From contig JAITBC010000190.1 in NCBI GenBank assembly GCA_031283785.1, positions 1 to 17,568 of the forward strand: a stretch of 17,568 bases of DNA, in the 5' to 3' direction. A program made the position numbers and the translations under genes. Within the stretch, counting starts at the first letter, position 1; every line of letters starts with the position of its first letter. The notes below the pieces were generated by a model that searched no databases, was not told the origin of the DNA, and saw nothing but the letters and a program-made list of their open reading frames with translations. This stretch comes from Tannerella sp. (GTDB lineage Bacteria > Bacteroidota > Bacteroidia > Bacteroidales > Tannerellaceae). Shown in pieces: positions 1 through 6,821 of the stretch.

Positions 1-195
1 CGTTTCATGGGCGCCATTCGCCTTGCGCAAAAACATAATAAAGATTCTTCGATCATATTCCGGGCAATGTCGTACGCTTTTACTTTCACTGCAACCGACG
101 AAAACGGCAACCGCTCTCCACCGGATATCCTCTTTGACGAATATATGCAGGAAGGGAAAGATTTCGTTTTACGGAAAATCTGCGGTATAACATAG
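1..195 (+). CDS. C-terminal fragment of an unrecognised protein
   Basis: The frame is open from base 1 (Arg-Phe-Met-Gly...) to a TAG at 193-195, so this is most likely the last 64 residues of a gene that starts left of the window; the ATG at base 7 is probably internal. The piece has a helical stretch, then a turn TDENGNRSPPD, then another helix with FDEYM. The turn loosely recalls the 'DENG' loop of mannitol-dehydrogenase-type oxidoreductases, but too little is present to assign a family. No signal, membrane or catalytic motif is visible. It ends about 60 bases before the tmRNA promoter. I am fairly sure it is coding and cannot name it. Confidence 0.5.
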   Translation, partial: RFMGAIRLAQKHNKDSSIIFRAMSYAFTFTATDENGNRSPPDILFDEYMQEGKDFVLRKICGIT

Positions 196-256
196 ATTCC
201 TGTGTATCCCCATAAAAATTTCATATTTTTCCTTCCCCTGTTTCGTAAAAAATCCG

Positions 257-264
257 TATCTTTG
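257..264 (+). promoter_or_regulatory. Bacteroidetes -7 element of ssrA
   Basis: TATCTTTG fits the Bacteroidetes -7 consensus TAnnTTTG. No good -33 TTTG lies 19-21 bases upstream. It would start transcription near 271, giving a leader of about 28 bases that is trimmed to the mature tmRNA end at 299. Confidence 0.5.
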
Positions 265-298
265 CAGCCGATATATGAAGATATTGAAATAAGCCACT

Positions 299-693
299 GG
301 GGCTGACCGGTTTTGACAGCGGGTAGAAGTGGTTTGTAAGCATGCAGTGCGTCGTTGGCCGGCACTATAATCCCGGTTGATAAAAATTTAACTGGCGAAA
401 ACAATTATGCTCTCGCTGCTTGATCGAAGTATAGTAGATTAAAGCTTTATCCTTACACCAGGTGTTTGGACGAGACGTCACCCGGAGCTGTGGCTTCGAA
501 GCATTCCGATCCGGTGGCGCAGATATATCGGAGATAGTCTGACGGAAGTTCCGCACGGCAGATGAAAATAAGGAACTAAGGTTGCAGTTGGTGGCTTCGG
601 TCTTGCCGCAACACGAAAACCAAGGCGAAGATAAGCATGTAGAAAGCAAATTAATTCCTCGTTTGGACGAGAGTTCGAATCTCTCCAGCTCCA
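299..693 (+). ncRNA. ssrA: tmRNA (transfer-messenger RNA)
   Basis: tmRNA rescues stalled ribosomes: it acts as an alanyl-tRNA, then as a short message that tags the stalled protein for proteolysis. The 5' end GGGGCTG (299-305) pairs with CAGCTCC (686-692) with one G-U, forming the tRNA-like acceptor stem. A T-arm with GTTCGAATC lies just before it, at about 672-682. The discriminator is A693 and CCA is not fully encoded (ACA follows). The tag is read from the resume codon GGC at 394 to TGA at 421-423 and gives GENNYALAA, the tag I recall from Porphyromonas. Length is about 395 nt, normal for an uninterrupted one-piece tmRNA. Minus-strand open frames across it are chance. Confidence 0.96.
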
Positions 694-696
694 CAT

Positions 697-961
697 AATT
701 ATGAAACCGCCTGAAGACAAGGCAACCACAAAAAATATAACTGTCTGATTTCTCCGGGATAGACAAAAACAGACAAATACGTTCTGATTTTCATGTATAT
801 AGTGTCGCAGCATAAACAGGAAAAAAATGGGACGAAGACAACGATTTCTGCCTCTATCGATTGGCTGGATATTTTTCACAGCACTTCAAAAAAAGATTTA
901 ACCTATATGCATACTTTTTACATCACCACCAACAATCGAAATACAGGATGTTCACGGATGT
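697..961. other. Intergenic stretch, nothing recognisable
   Basis: About 265 bases between ssrA and the end of larB. I see no convincing gene, no clear terminator hairpin and no mobile-element end. A 24-codon frame beginning with ATG near 827 has no recognisable product. Confidence 0.5.
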
Positions 962-1708
962 TTACATATTGATTCTGTTAATACTGTTAGCAATATATGC
1001 TGCGCCGAAACCATTGTCGATGTTAACTACGGCTATGCCGTTGGCACAGGAATTAAGCATGGCGAGTAATGCCGATACGCCACCGAAACTTGCCCCATAG
1101 CCTACGCTTGTCGGCACGGCAATGACCGGTTTGTCGGTCAACCCGCCGATCACGCTGGCCAACGCGCCTTCCATGCCGGCGATTACAACGATCACGTTGG
1201 CCGAGGCGATGACGTCAAGCCGGGACAACAGACGGTGAAGTCCGGCTACACCGACGTCGCACAACCGTTCGACTTCGTTGCCGAGAAATTCTGCCGTGAC
1301 AACGGCTTCATCTGCTATCGGGATATCGGACGTTCCTGCCGTGACAACCAATATCTTACCTCCGCCCGTTTTCTCTACCGGCCGGCAACGAATAACAATG
1401 GTACGCGCCGAAGGGCACCATTCCGCCTCAGGGTAACGTTTTAAAATGGCCTGTGCTGCTTCTTCCGGCACTCTGGTAGCTAATATGTTGTTGTCGTGTG
1501 CCAGCATGTTTTCAACAATTCCTTCGATTTGCGCCACAGTCTTTCCGGCACAATAAATCACCTCCGGACAACCGTTGCGTATGCGGCGATGATGGTCGAT
1601 AACAGCATATCCGAGGTCGTCAAAAGGCTTGTGTTTCAGTCTCGTTTCGGCTTCCTTCACCGATATGGCGCCATTCTTGACGTCTTCCAGCAGTTTTCTT
1701 ATATCCAT
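962..1708 (-). CDS. larB: Nickel pincer cofactor biosynthesis protein LarB
   Basis: LarB carboxylates C5 of the pyridine ring of nicotinate adenine dinucleotide and cleaves the phosphoanhydride, giving pyridinium-3,5-dicarboxylate mononucleotide and AMP. This is the first step to the nickel-pincer (NPN) cofactor of lactate racemase and related LarA enzymes. The product is 248 residues when started at the ATG at 1708, the usual size. The C-terminal half is PurE-like, with VVTAGTSDIP, DVGVAGLHRLL, AGMEGALASV, PTSVGYGASFGG and LNSCANG. The Cys of LNSC is residue 221, the position of the catalytic Cys in the Lactobacillus enzyme. An in-frame extension to 1768 would overlap larE, so I prefer the start 28 bases after the larE stop. 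Cytoplasmic; presumably co-transcribed with larE. Confidence 0.93.
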   Translation of the reverse strand: MDIRKLLEDVKNGAISVKEAETRLKHKPFDDLGYAVIDHHRRIRNGCPEVIYCAGKTVAQIEGIVENMLAHDNNILATRVPEEAAQAILKRYPEAEWCPSARTIVIRCRPVEKTGGGKILVVTAGTSDIPIADEAVVTAEFLGNEVERLCDVGVAGLHRLLSRLDVIASANVIVVIAGMEGALASVIGGLTDKPVIAVPTSVGYGASFGGVSALLAMLNSCANGIAVVNIDNGFGAAYIANSINRINM

Positions 1709-1736
1709 GTTCCCGTTATTTGTCCGCACTGTTATT

Positions 1737-2543
1737 TTATATGGAATCTGCCTGATTCTGTTGTTCATTCATGCTGCCGCTACGGAATCCTTCCAGATCC
1801 AGCGTAATATACGTAAATCCCAGCGATTTGATTTCATCAGCAATCTCCTGCGTGTGAAGAATCCCGTCAAAATATTCGCGCGGCGCTTCAATACGGGCGA
1901 TGTTCCCATGCCAACGTACGCGGCAACCTTCCATACCACGCCGGCGTAACGATTCTTCGGCAGCTTCCACGACAGCCAGCCGTTCTTTCGTAATCTCCGT
2001 CCCGTATGGGATACGCGAGGAAAGACATGCGTTTGCCGGCTTGTTCCATGTCTTTACATCTAAACGACGACTGTAAGTGCGGATATCCTCTTTCGTCAGC
2101 CCACATTCCGCCAGCGGACTGATAACGCCTAACTCCCGGCCGGCTTTTATCCCCGGGCGGTGGGACGAGCGTGCATCATCAGCGTTCTGGCCGTCTGCAA
2201 TATACATGATACCATGCCTGCGGGCGACTTCCGCTATCAACGTGTAATTGTTTCTTTTACAGAAATAACATCGCATCCGGCTGTTCGCAGCAAAATCGGC
2301 TGATTCAAAGGGATTTTCTTCTACTACCTCATACCGTATGCCAAGGTTTTTAAGGATATCGATTGCCGCCGTTTTGTCACGCCGCGCCAATACAGGAGAG
2401 TCAATCAACACAGCCAAAGCGTTGTCGCCCAGCACCTGCCATGCCATGTGCACAAGAAATGACGAATCTACGCCGCCGGAATAGGCTACGCATAGTTTTT
2501 CGCAGGAGGCGATTGTTTTTTTAAGATTTTCCAGTTTTTCCAT
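1737..2543 (-). CDS. larE: ATP-dependent sulfur transferase LarE
   Basis: LarE adenylates the carboxylates of the LarB product and replaces them with thiocarboxylates, making the bisthiocarboxylate to which LarC adds nickel. The 268-residue product has the PP-loop SGGVDSS (residues about 22-28), an ADGQNADD segment, the ACLSSRIPYG motif and the family end LEGFRSGSMN. Three cysteines stand out: C92 and C95 in RCYFCK, and C173 in ACLSSR. C173 matches the sacrificial Cys176 of Lactobacillus LarE. The extra CxxC is what I would expect in the LarE type that carries a [4Fe-4S] cluster as sulfur carrier. The ATG at 2543 is chosen over the in-frame TTG at 2549. It follows the nickel-transporter relic by 15 bases and precedes larB by 28. 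Confidence 0.93.
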   Translation of the reverse strand: MEKLENLKKTIASCEKLCVAYSGGVDSSFLVHMAWQVLGDNALAVLIDSPVLARRDKTAAIDILKNLGIRYEVVEENPFESADFAANSRMRCYFCKRNNYTLIAEVARRHGIMYIADGQNADDARSSHRPGIKAGRELGVISPLAECGLTKEDIRTYSRRLDVKTWNKPANACLSSRIPYGTEITKERLAVVEAAEESLRRRGMEGCRVRWHGNIARIEAPREYFDGILHTQEIADEIKSLGFTYITLDLEGFRSGSMNEQQNQADSI

Positions 2544-2558
2544 TTTCAAGTGAATATT

Positions 2559-2853
2559 TCAGGCAAATAAATTTTCGTAATTTACATAACATCCGTATGC
2601 GAAACACAGGATGGAAGACACAAAGATCAGTATTATCCGCAACGGCATCGAGTGGATAAGTCTTTTCGAAAAATGGATGCCGGCTACCAGCGTCATGCCG
2701 GCGATAGAGCCGATGTCGAAAACCGGCAAGTACCATGAGGCTACTCGTAATAGCGTCAATCTGTGTCATCACCAATACTGCCGGTGAGCCGCTACCCGCC
2801 AACCCGTGCACAACACCGATGCCGTACGACACCCTGTCAGAAGATTGTTCCAT
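2559..2853 (-). pseudogene. Truncated, frameshifted UreH/TauE-like nickel transporter relic
   Basis: Two adjacent minus-strand frames join into the second half of a small membrane transporter. Frame one starts at ATG 2853 and contains YGIGVVHGLAGSGSPAVLVMT. After a one-base shift near 2722-2726 the other frame continues with VFDIGSIAGMTLVAG, then a hydrophobic segment (IILIFVSSILCFAYGCY), to a stop at 2559. HGLAGSG and GSIAGMTL are hallmarks I associate with UreH-like transporters of the TauE/nickel type. The family is about 200 residues or more; only about 98 remain, and upstream sequence is AT-rich noncoding, so the N-terminal half is gone. As first cistron of the lar operon it probably once imported nickel. 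The frame joining is by eye, and the family call is moderately sure. Confidence 0.7.
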
Positions 2854-2920
2854 AATTTTATCGTTTTTTTATAACTATCTTATCTAAACTGTCTTAAAAG
2901 TTATTTGAGAAACAGCTTGA

Positions 2921-2951
2921 CAAAACTACATGAAAATTTCGGATTCCCAAG
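2921..2951 (-). promoter_or_regulatory. Probable promoter of the lar operon
   Basis: On the minus strand CTTG (2951-2948), a 19-base spacer and TAGTTTTG (2928-2921) fit the Bacteroidetes pattern TTTG-N19-TAnnTTTG, with one mismatch in the -33 box. The start point would be near 2914, ahead of the transporter relic, larE and larB. Confidence 0.5.
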
Positions 2952-3062
2952 CGTGCACAGACAAAAAAAGTTTTTTACAGAGGAGAATTACATGAAATTA
3001 CGGCGATTTCCAAGCGTATGCTGATGAAAAACGTTTTTTACGGAGGAAAGGTGATACATTTC
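2938..3062. repeat. Imperfect direct repeat, two units of about 60 bp
   Basis: Two neighbouring copies, about 2938-2993 and 3002-3059, share the order: CGGATT/CGATTT, CCAAGCGT, a variable spacer, GTTTTTTAC, then AGAGGAG/GGAGGAA and a terminal ACAT. Copies differ at perhaps a quarter of positions, so this is an old duplication. It lies between the divergent lar and alcohol dehydrogenase promoters. I see no coding potential in it. Confidence 0.5.
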
Positions 3063-3169
3063 AGTAAAATCGCATTATTTCCCAATAGAAATATTACGTA
3101 TATATCCGATCAATAGTGTTTAATCCGTTCAAAAACGAAAAACGGCATGATTATAACGAAAAAAAATAG

Positions 3170-3200
3170 TTTCGGATTTCCGTTTCTTGTATTACTTTTG
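3170..3200 (+). promoter_or_regulatory. Promoter of the alcohol dehydrogenase gene
   Basis: TTTC at 3170-3173, a spacer of exactly 19 bases, then TACTTTTG at 3193-3200 matches the Bacteroidetes consensus closely. Transcription would start near 3207. A GGAG at 3216-3219 lies 10 bases before the ATG at 3230, an unusually good ribosome-binding site for this phylum. Confidence 0.65.
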
Positions 3201-3229
3201 CATGAACTAAAAAAAGGAGTAAGATAATT

Positions 3230-4378
3230 ATGAATAATTTTATTTTTCAGAATCCCGTGAAGCTCATAATGGGTAAAGGGATGATAGCCCAATTGGCGGA
3301 AGAGATACCTGCGGGAAAACGGATTTTACTCACTTTCGGAGGCGGAAGTGTCAGGAAAAATGGCGTTTACGAACAGGTTATCAGTGCGTTAAAGGGCTTT
3401 TATACGGTGGAGTTTTGGGGTATTGAACCTAATCCGTCGATAGAAACGCTACGTAAAGCGATTGCACTGGGAAAGGCGGAGAAGGTAGATTATCTGGTAG
3501 CCGTTGGTGGCGGCTCGGTAGCTGACGGCTCGAAGTTAGTTGCTGCAGGGATATTATACGACGGCGATGCGTGGGAGTTGGTAAAAAAACGCAAACCGTT
3601 GCCGCATGGCCTCCCGCTGGCAACGATCATCACCCTGCCGGCTACGGGTACGGAAATGAACCGCAATGCGGTGATTTCTTGTAATGAAACGAAGGAAAAA
3701 TATGGTATAACGACCGATTATCCCGTATTTTCCATTCTTGATCCGGAGGCGACATTTTCTTTGCCGGCGAATCAGATCGCGAATGGATTGGCTGATACAT
3801 TCGTGCATGTGATGGAACAATATCTGACACTGCCGGGCGTATCGCGTCCGATGGATCGATGGTCTGAGGGTATTCTGTTGACCCTGACTGAGATTGCTCC
3901 GAAGATACGTGAAAATCGCCAGGATTATAATTTAATGGCTGACTTTATGCTTTCGGCAACATTGGGATTGAATGGCTTTCTGGGACTGGGAGGTGTGCCG
4001 CAGGACTGGGCAACGCATATGATTGGTCACGAACTGACGGCGTTACACGGCCTTTCACATGGACATACGCTGGCCATCGTGCTGCCGGGGACAATGAACG
4101 TCCTGCGTCCAGGCAAGGGTGACAAAATTCTCCAGTATGGCGAACGGGTATGGGGTATTACGGAAGGTAGCCACAACGAACGCATCGACCAAACCATTGC
4201 CAGGACGGATGCCTTTTTCCGTTCGTTGGGATTGACTACCCGCTTGAGCGAGAATGGTATCGACGAGGCGACGATCGACGAAATCGAACGCCGTTTCAAT
4301 GTGCGCGGCGTAGCGTTCGGCGAAAACGGTGAAGTGAACGGCGCTGTTGCCAAGCGTATTTTGTTGGACCGGATATGA
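3230..4378 (+). CDS. Iron-containing alcohol dehydrogenase, YqhD/BDH type
   Basis: A group III metal-dependent alcohol dehydrogenase that probably reduces aldehydes with NAD(P)H in the cytoplasm. The 382-residue product is full length. The N-terminal dinucleotide domain has FGGGSVRKNGVY and VGGGSVADGSK (about residues 93-102), the latter typical of the YqhD/butanol dehydrogenase branch. The metal ligands are visible as D189 and H193 (GLADTFVH), H263 (ATHMIGHE) and H277 (HGLSHGHT), matching D194/H198/H267/H281 of E. coli YqhD as I recall them. It is single-gene with its own promoter and no metabolic partner beside it; a detoxifying role for short or reactive aldehydes is inference from YqhD. 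Cofactor choice and natural substrate cannot be read from the sequence. Confidence 0.93.
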   Translation: MNNFIFQNPVKLIMGKGMIAQLAEEIPAGKRILLTFGGGSVRKNGVYEQVISALKGFYTVEFWGIEPNPSIETLRKAIALGKAEKVDYLVAVGGGSVADGSKLVAAGILYDGDAWELVKKRKPLPHGLPLATIITLPATGTEMNRNAVISCNETKEKYGITTDYPVFSILDPEATFSLPANQIANGLADTFVHVMEQYLTLPGVSRPMDRWSEGILLTLTEIAPKIRENRQDYNLMADFMLSATLGLNGFLGLGGVPQDWATHMIGHELTALHGLSHGHTLAIVLPGTMNVLRPGKGDKILQYGERVWGITEGSHNERIDQTIARTDAFFRSLGLTTRLSENGIDEATIDEIERRFNVRGVAFGENGEVNGAVAKRILLDRI

Positions 4379-4408
4379 AAATCAAGGGGGGCGTCTGTCC
4401 CGTTATTT

Positions 4409-4556
4409 TTATATGTCTCCCGCAATTAATAACATATCGACGTCAAGTTCCCCGAGCGTTTTTGCGAGCCATTGCAAAAAATGGGCATGTTCCGTTTTTC
4501 GGTCGTATTCGTAAAAACCCTGACCGGAGTGCCGGTCGGCTGTATGTGAATGACAT
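4409..4556 (-). pseudogene. sbcD: Decayed N-terminal fragment of sbcD (exonuclease subunit)
   Basis: Read on the minus strand from 4546 the translation is HTADRHSGQ, FYEYDRKTEHAHFLQWL, then LDVDMLLIAGDI and a TAA at 4409. This follows the start of SbcD, the nuclease subunit of SbcCD that trims hairpins and blocked DNA ends: H-T-A-D-W-H-L-G-Q ... Y-x-R ... H ... F ... W-L ... D ... L-L-I-A-G-D-I-F-D. Metal-binding D and H of DxH survive, but W and L are replaced by R and S. The only ATG (4556) is followed by 7 rather than 9 bases before CAT, so it is frameshifted, and the gene stops where F-D should follow. About 46 residues of roughly 400 remain. It sits in the gap after the alcohol dehydrogenase. 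Confidence 0.78.
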
Positions 4557-4835
4557 TCGTAAAAATTATATGCTTATTGACCCGTTAATTTAATACTGAA
4601 GTCATTCAAACCTCACAGGTTAATACAATTTTCTACAAAAAACATACAAAATTTTGTTTCTCCCAAATTTTAATGTTAAAAAAAACGTGTTACAGGAATA
4701 TTTGAAAAAAATGCTCTATTTGAAACGGCGTCATTTTTTTTCGCAAAGTGCTATTACAATGAGAGTTCTGCTTATTGATTGAAACTATATTATGTTAAAT
4801 TACTTTAATAACATCTTTGTTTTATTGACTTTTTG
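4557..4835. other. AT-rich intergenic region
   Basis: Between the sbcD relic and the promoter of the TPR regulator. It holds a small palindrome AACCT-CAC-AGGTT at 4609-4621 and A/T runs. I see no gene or RNA. Confidence 0.4.
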
Positions 4836-4843
4836 TACCTTTG
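4836..4843 (+). promoter_or_regulatory. -7 element of the TPR regulator gene
   Basis: TACCTTTG fits TAnnTTTG. A TTTG at 4816-4819 is the only -33 candidate and is 16 rather than 19 bases away. Transcription would begin near 4850, a leader of about 22 bases. Confidence 0.5.
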
Positions 4844-4871
4844 TCACAGTTAATGATAGAGACGTGTATTG

Positions 4872-6434
4872 ATGATAAAGAGTTCTTTTTTAAAGATTTG
4901 TTGTGTACTTGCGGTCTTTGTTCTACTAAATCAATCGCTTGTAGCGGCTCAATTTGATGAATCACGAATAGATTCGTTACGGGAGATTGTGTATCATCCC
5001 GATATGCCGTTTTCAGATAAATTGAAAAGCATGAATGATTTTAACGGAGTGTCTTCATACTCAATATCTTTTTATGAATTATTATTTCCTTTGGTGAATG
5101 ATTTTTTAGAGCAGGGGAAAAAAGATGGTCACTGTGAAGGTATCCTTTTCTGTTATAACTTTATCACCGACTTATACCTTGGTTTGTGGGAAAAAGAAAA
5201 GGTTGAGATGTACTTGGATTCGGCAGAAGTATATATCGATAAAACCGAAGATATGCGTTATCTTGCTCCATATTACAGATTGAAGGGGCAGTATATCCAG
5301 CGGTATTGCCCTCATCGTGGTCCCGAGGCGATAGATTATTATCAGAAAGCGTTGGCATATTACGAAGAGTTGGGGTACGAAGGCCGGGAAAACGATTTGG
5401 TTATCATTTTGAGAAACCTTGTGATAGACGGTTTTCAAAGGGATGATTCCGCTTATATATTCAAGAATATAAACAAATTGGTTGACATGCAAAAAGAGCA
5501 TACTTCCGCCATGCTTGATTTTGCGTTGATGGATATAAAAACTTATTTGTATGATTACTATTACTTCCGTTCGCAGGACGAAGCCTTTTTAGACAGTTCG
5601 ATATATTGTGCAAAGAAAGGCCTGGAAATATATGAAAACGGATTATTTTCGCAATTCTACAAACATGTTGAAATAGACTTGTATGTGATGACGGCCGAAC
5701 TGATGAGCAGAAAAAAAAACGCAGACCCGAGTGTCATTGACAGTCTTTTGTATATTGCAGGGGTCAAATACGATCATGCCGATTCTATCGGTATCGCCCG
5801 TATCTATCAGGCAAGGGCGAAGATTCTGTTCGACAGGAATATGATAGATTCGGCAGAGGTTATTGCATTAAAAGCACAAAAGTATCTGTCTGACGGCTAT
5901 AGAGATAATTATTACCGGACTGCGAAGGCGAATATTGACCTTATCCGCGACATATATGAATCAAAGGGCGATTATAAGAAAGTCATTGAATATAATGACT
6001 TATGGATGAAGAAAGATGAAGAAACAAGGGCGAATGAGGTAAAAGAGCTGGAACTTCGTTATGAATTTGAGGCTAAAGAAGCTGAAATAAAACGGCTTGA
6101 TTCGGATAGAATGTATCAGGAAAACCGTTACAGGACGGTTGTTCTGATCTGTGTTTTGTTGTGTCTGGCAATTGTTTTTGTGATCCTTATTATAAGACTG
6201 AAAAGACGTGATTTAAACAATCAGGTAGCCCTTATTAATGCGGAGAAGGAGGAGGCAAAGCTGAAACTGAAACTGAAAGAAGAACAGGCTGTTAAGATGC
6301 AATTGGAGAAATTTGACGTATTGTCGGATTTTTATCTCAAGGAGATGGAGCTTATCGGAAAGTCGAAAGACCTCGACCAGTTGCGGCAGGATAAGGCGGC
6401 TTTAGATAAACAGGTCGAATTGTACCGCCAATAG
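4872..6434 (+). CDS. TPR-type membrane sensor with coiled coil, HTH domain cut off by TAG
   Basis: A 520-residue envelope protein, started at ATG 4872 rather than the TTG at 4869. Residues 1-26 are a signal peptide ending ...SLVAAQ. About residues 30-400 are helical and resemble degenerate tetratricopeptide repeats (paired Y/A/L helices such as IDYYQKALAYYEELGYEG). One transmembrane segment lies near residues 422-443, followed by a charged, Lys/Glu-rich coiled coil to the end. In Bacteroidetes this layout (periplasmic TPR, membrane span, cytoplasmic coiled coil) normally runs into a C-terminal LuxR-type helix-turn-helix. Here a TAG at 6432-6434 stops the frame, and the same frame continues 5 codons later as the HTH protein. 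Likely a signal-dependent transcription regulator; its signal and targets are unknown. Confidence 0.8.
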   Translation: MIKSSFLKICCVLAVFVLLNQSLVAAQFDESRIDSLREIVYHPDMPFSDKLKSMNDFNGVSSYSISFYELLFPLVNDFLEQGKKDGHCEGILFCYNFITDLYLGLWEKEKVEMYLDSAEVYIDKTEDMRYLAPYYRLKGQYIQRYCPHRGPEAIDYYQKALAYYEELGYEGRENDLVIILRNLVIDGFQRDDSAYIFKNINKLVDMQKEHTSAMLDFALMDIKTYLYDYYYFRSQDEAFLDSSIYCAKKGLEIYENGLFSQFYKHVEIDLYVMTAELMSRKKNADPSVIDSLLYIAGVKYDHADSIGIARIYQARAKILFDRNMIDSAEVIALKAQKYLSDGYRDNYYRTAKANIDLIRDIYESKGDYKKVIEYNDLWMKKDEETRANEVKELELRYEFEAKEAEIKRLDSDRMYQENRYRTVVLICVLLCLAIVFVILIIRLKRRDLNNQVALINAEKEEAKLKLKLKEEQAVKMQLEKFDVLSDFYLKEMELIGKSKDLDQLRQDKAALDKQVELYRQ

Positions 6435-6452
6435 GTTGAAACATACGCAGTG

Positions 6453-6821
6453 ATGATGAACAAAGATAAAAAGACCGATTATGATACGCACAATGTGATT
6501 GTAGAAGACCTGAAGCGTCTTATTAATAAACAGCTTAAAAACTCTTTGAAGAATGAATACATTCGTAATATCGAACGGCTAAGCGATTCGTATATTGAGA
6601 CTTTTCGGAAGAAATGTAATGAAAGTCTTTCTGTTTCGTACCTGAAATATTGCGTATGCTTCGCTGTCGGAATCGGGATTGCCGAGGTTGCCGAATGTTT
6701 CTGTATTGAGCTGTCGTCAGTACACATGATACGTTATCGCCTCAAGAAAAAATTCGGATTAAGGAATGACGATGATTTGGATCTGTTTCTTCAGAAGTAT
6801 TGCCTCAAAAGTCTTCCATAA
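6453..6821 (+). CDS. LuxR-type helix-turn-helix domain, same frame as the TPR sensor
   Basis: A 122-residue product if begun at ATG 6453 (a GTG at 6450 and ATG 6456 are alternatives). Residues about 50-115 form a GerE/LuxR-like DNA-binding domain: SVSYLKYCVCFAVGIGIAEVAE, then the recognition helix SSVHMIRYRLKKKFGL, then DLDLFLQKY. The last part is very like the ends of Bacteroidetes TPR-LuxR membrane regulators (RYRLRKKL...FLQ). No stop lies between the upstream TAG (6432-6434) and this domain, so it is either the severed end of that regulator, reached by readthrough, or a separately initiated short regulator. I see only a weak Shine-Dalgarno. Its last 63 bases overlap the 3' end of the convergent pseudouridine synthase gene. 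Confidence 0.75.
   Translation: MMNKDKKTDYDTHNVIVEDLKRLINKQLKNSLKNEYIRNIERLSDSYIETFRKKCNESLSVSYLKYCVCFAVGIGIAEVAECFCIELSSVHMIRYRLKKKFGLRNDDDLDLFLQKYCLKSLP

Noticed and set aside
365..879. Two minus-strand open frames of 133 codons each
   Set aside because: They overlap each other and lie mostly on the tmRNA and its flank; the translations have no family character.
861..1100. Plus-strand 79-codon frame before and into larB
   Set aside because: Its second half is the complement of the larB end; no start signal or family resemblance.
4375..4593. Plus-strand 72-codon frame after the alcohol dehydrogenase
   Set aside because: It overlaps the dehydrogenase stop and lies opposite the sbcD relic, which explains its open frame; no recognisable product.
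4609..4621. AACCT-CAC-AGGTT palindrome as an operator
   Set aside because: It is over 200 bases from the nearest promoter and the arms are too short to separate from chance; kept only as a note in the intergenic entry.
6432..6434. Reassigned TAG codon (alternative genetic code)
   Set aside because: One in-frame TAG is no evidence for recoding, the first gene in the window ends with TAG in the ordinary way, and nothing else needs it.
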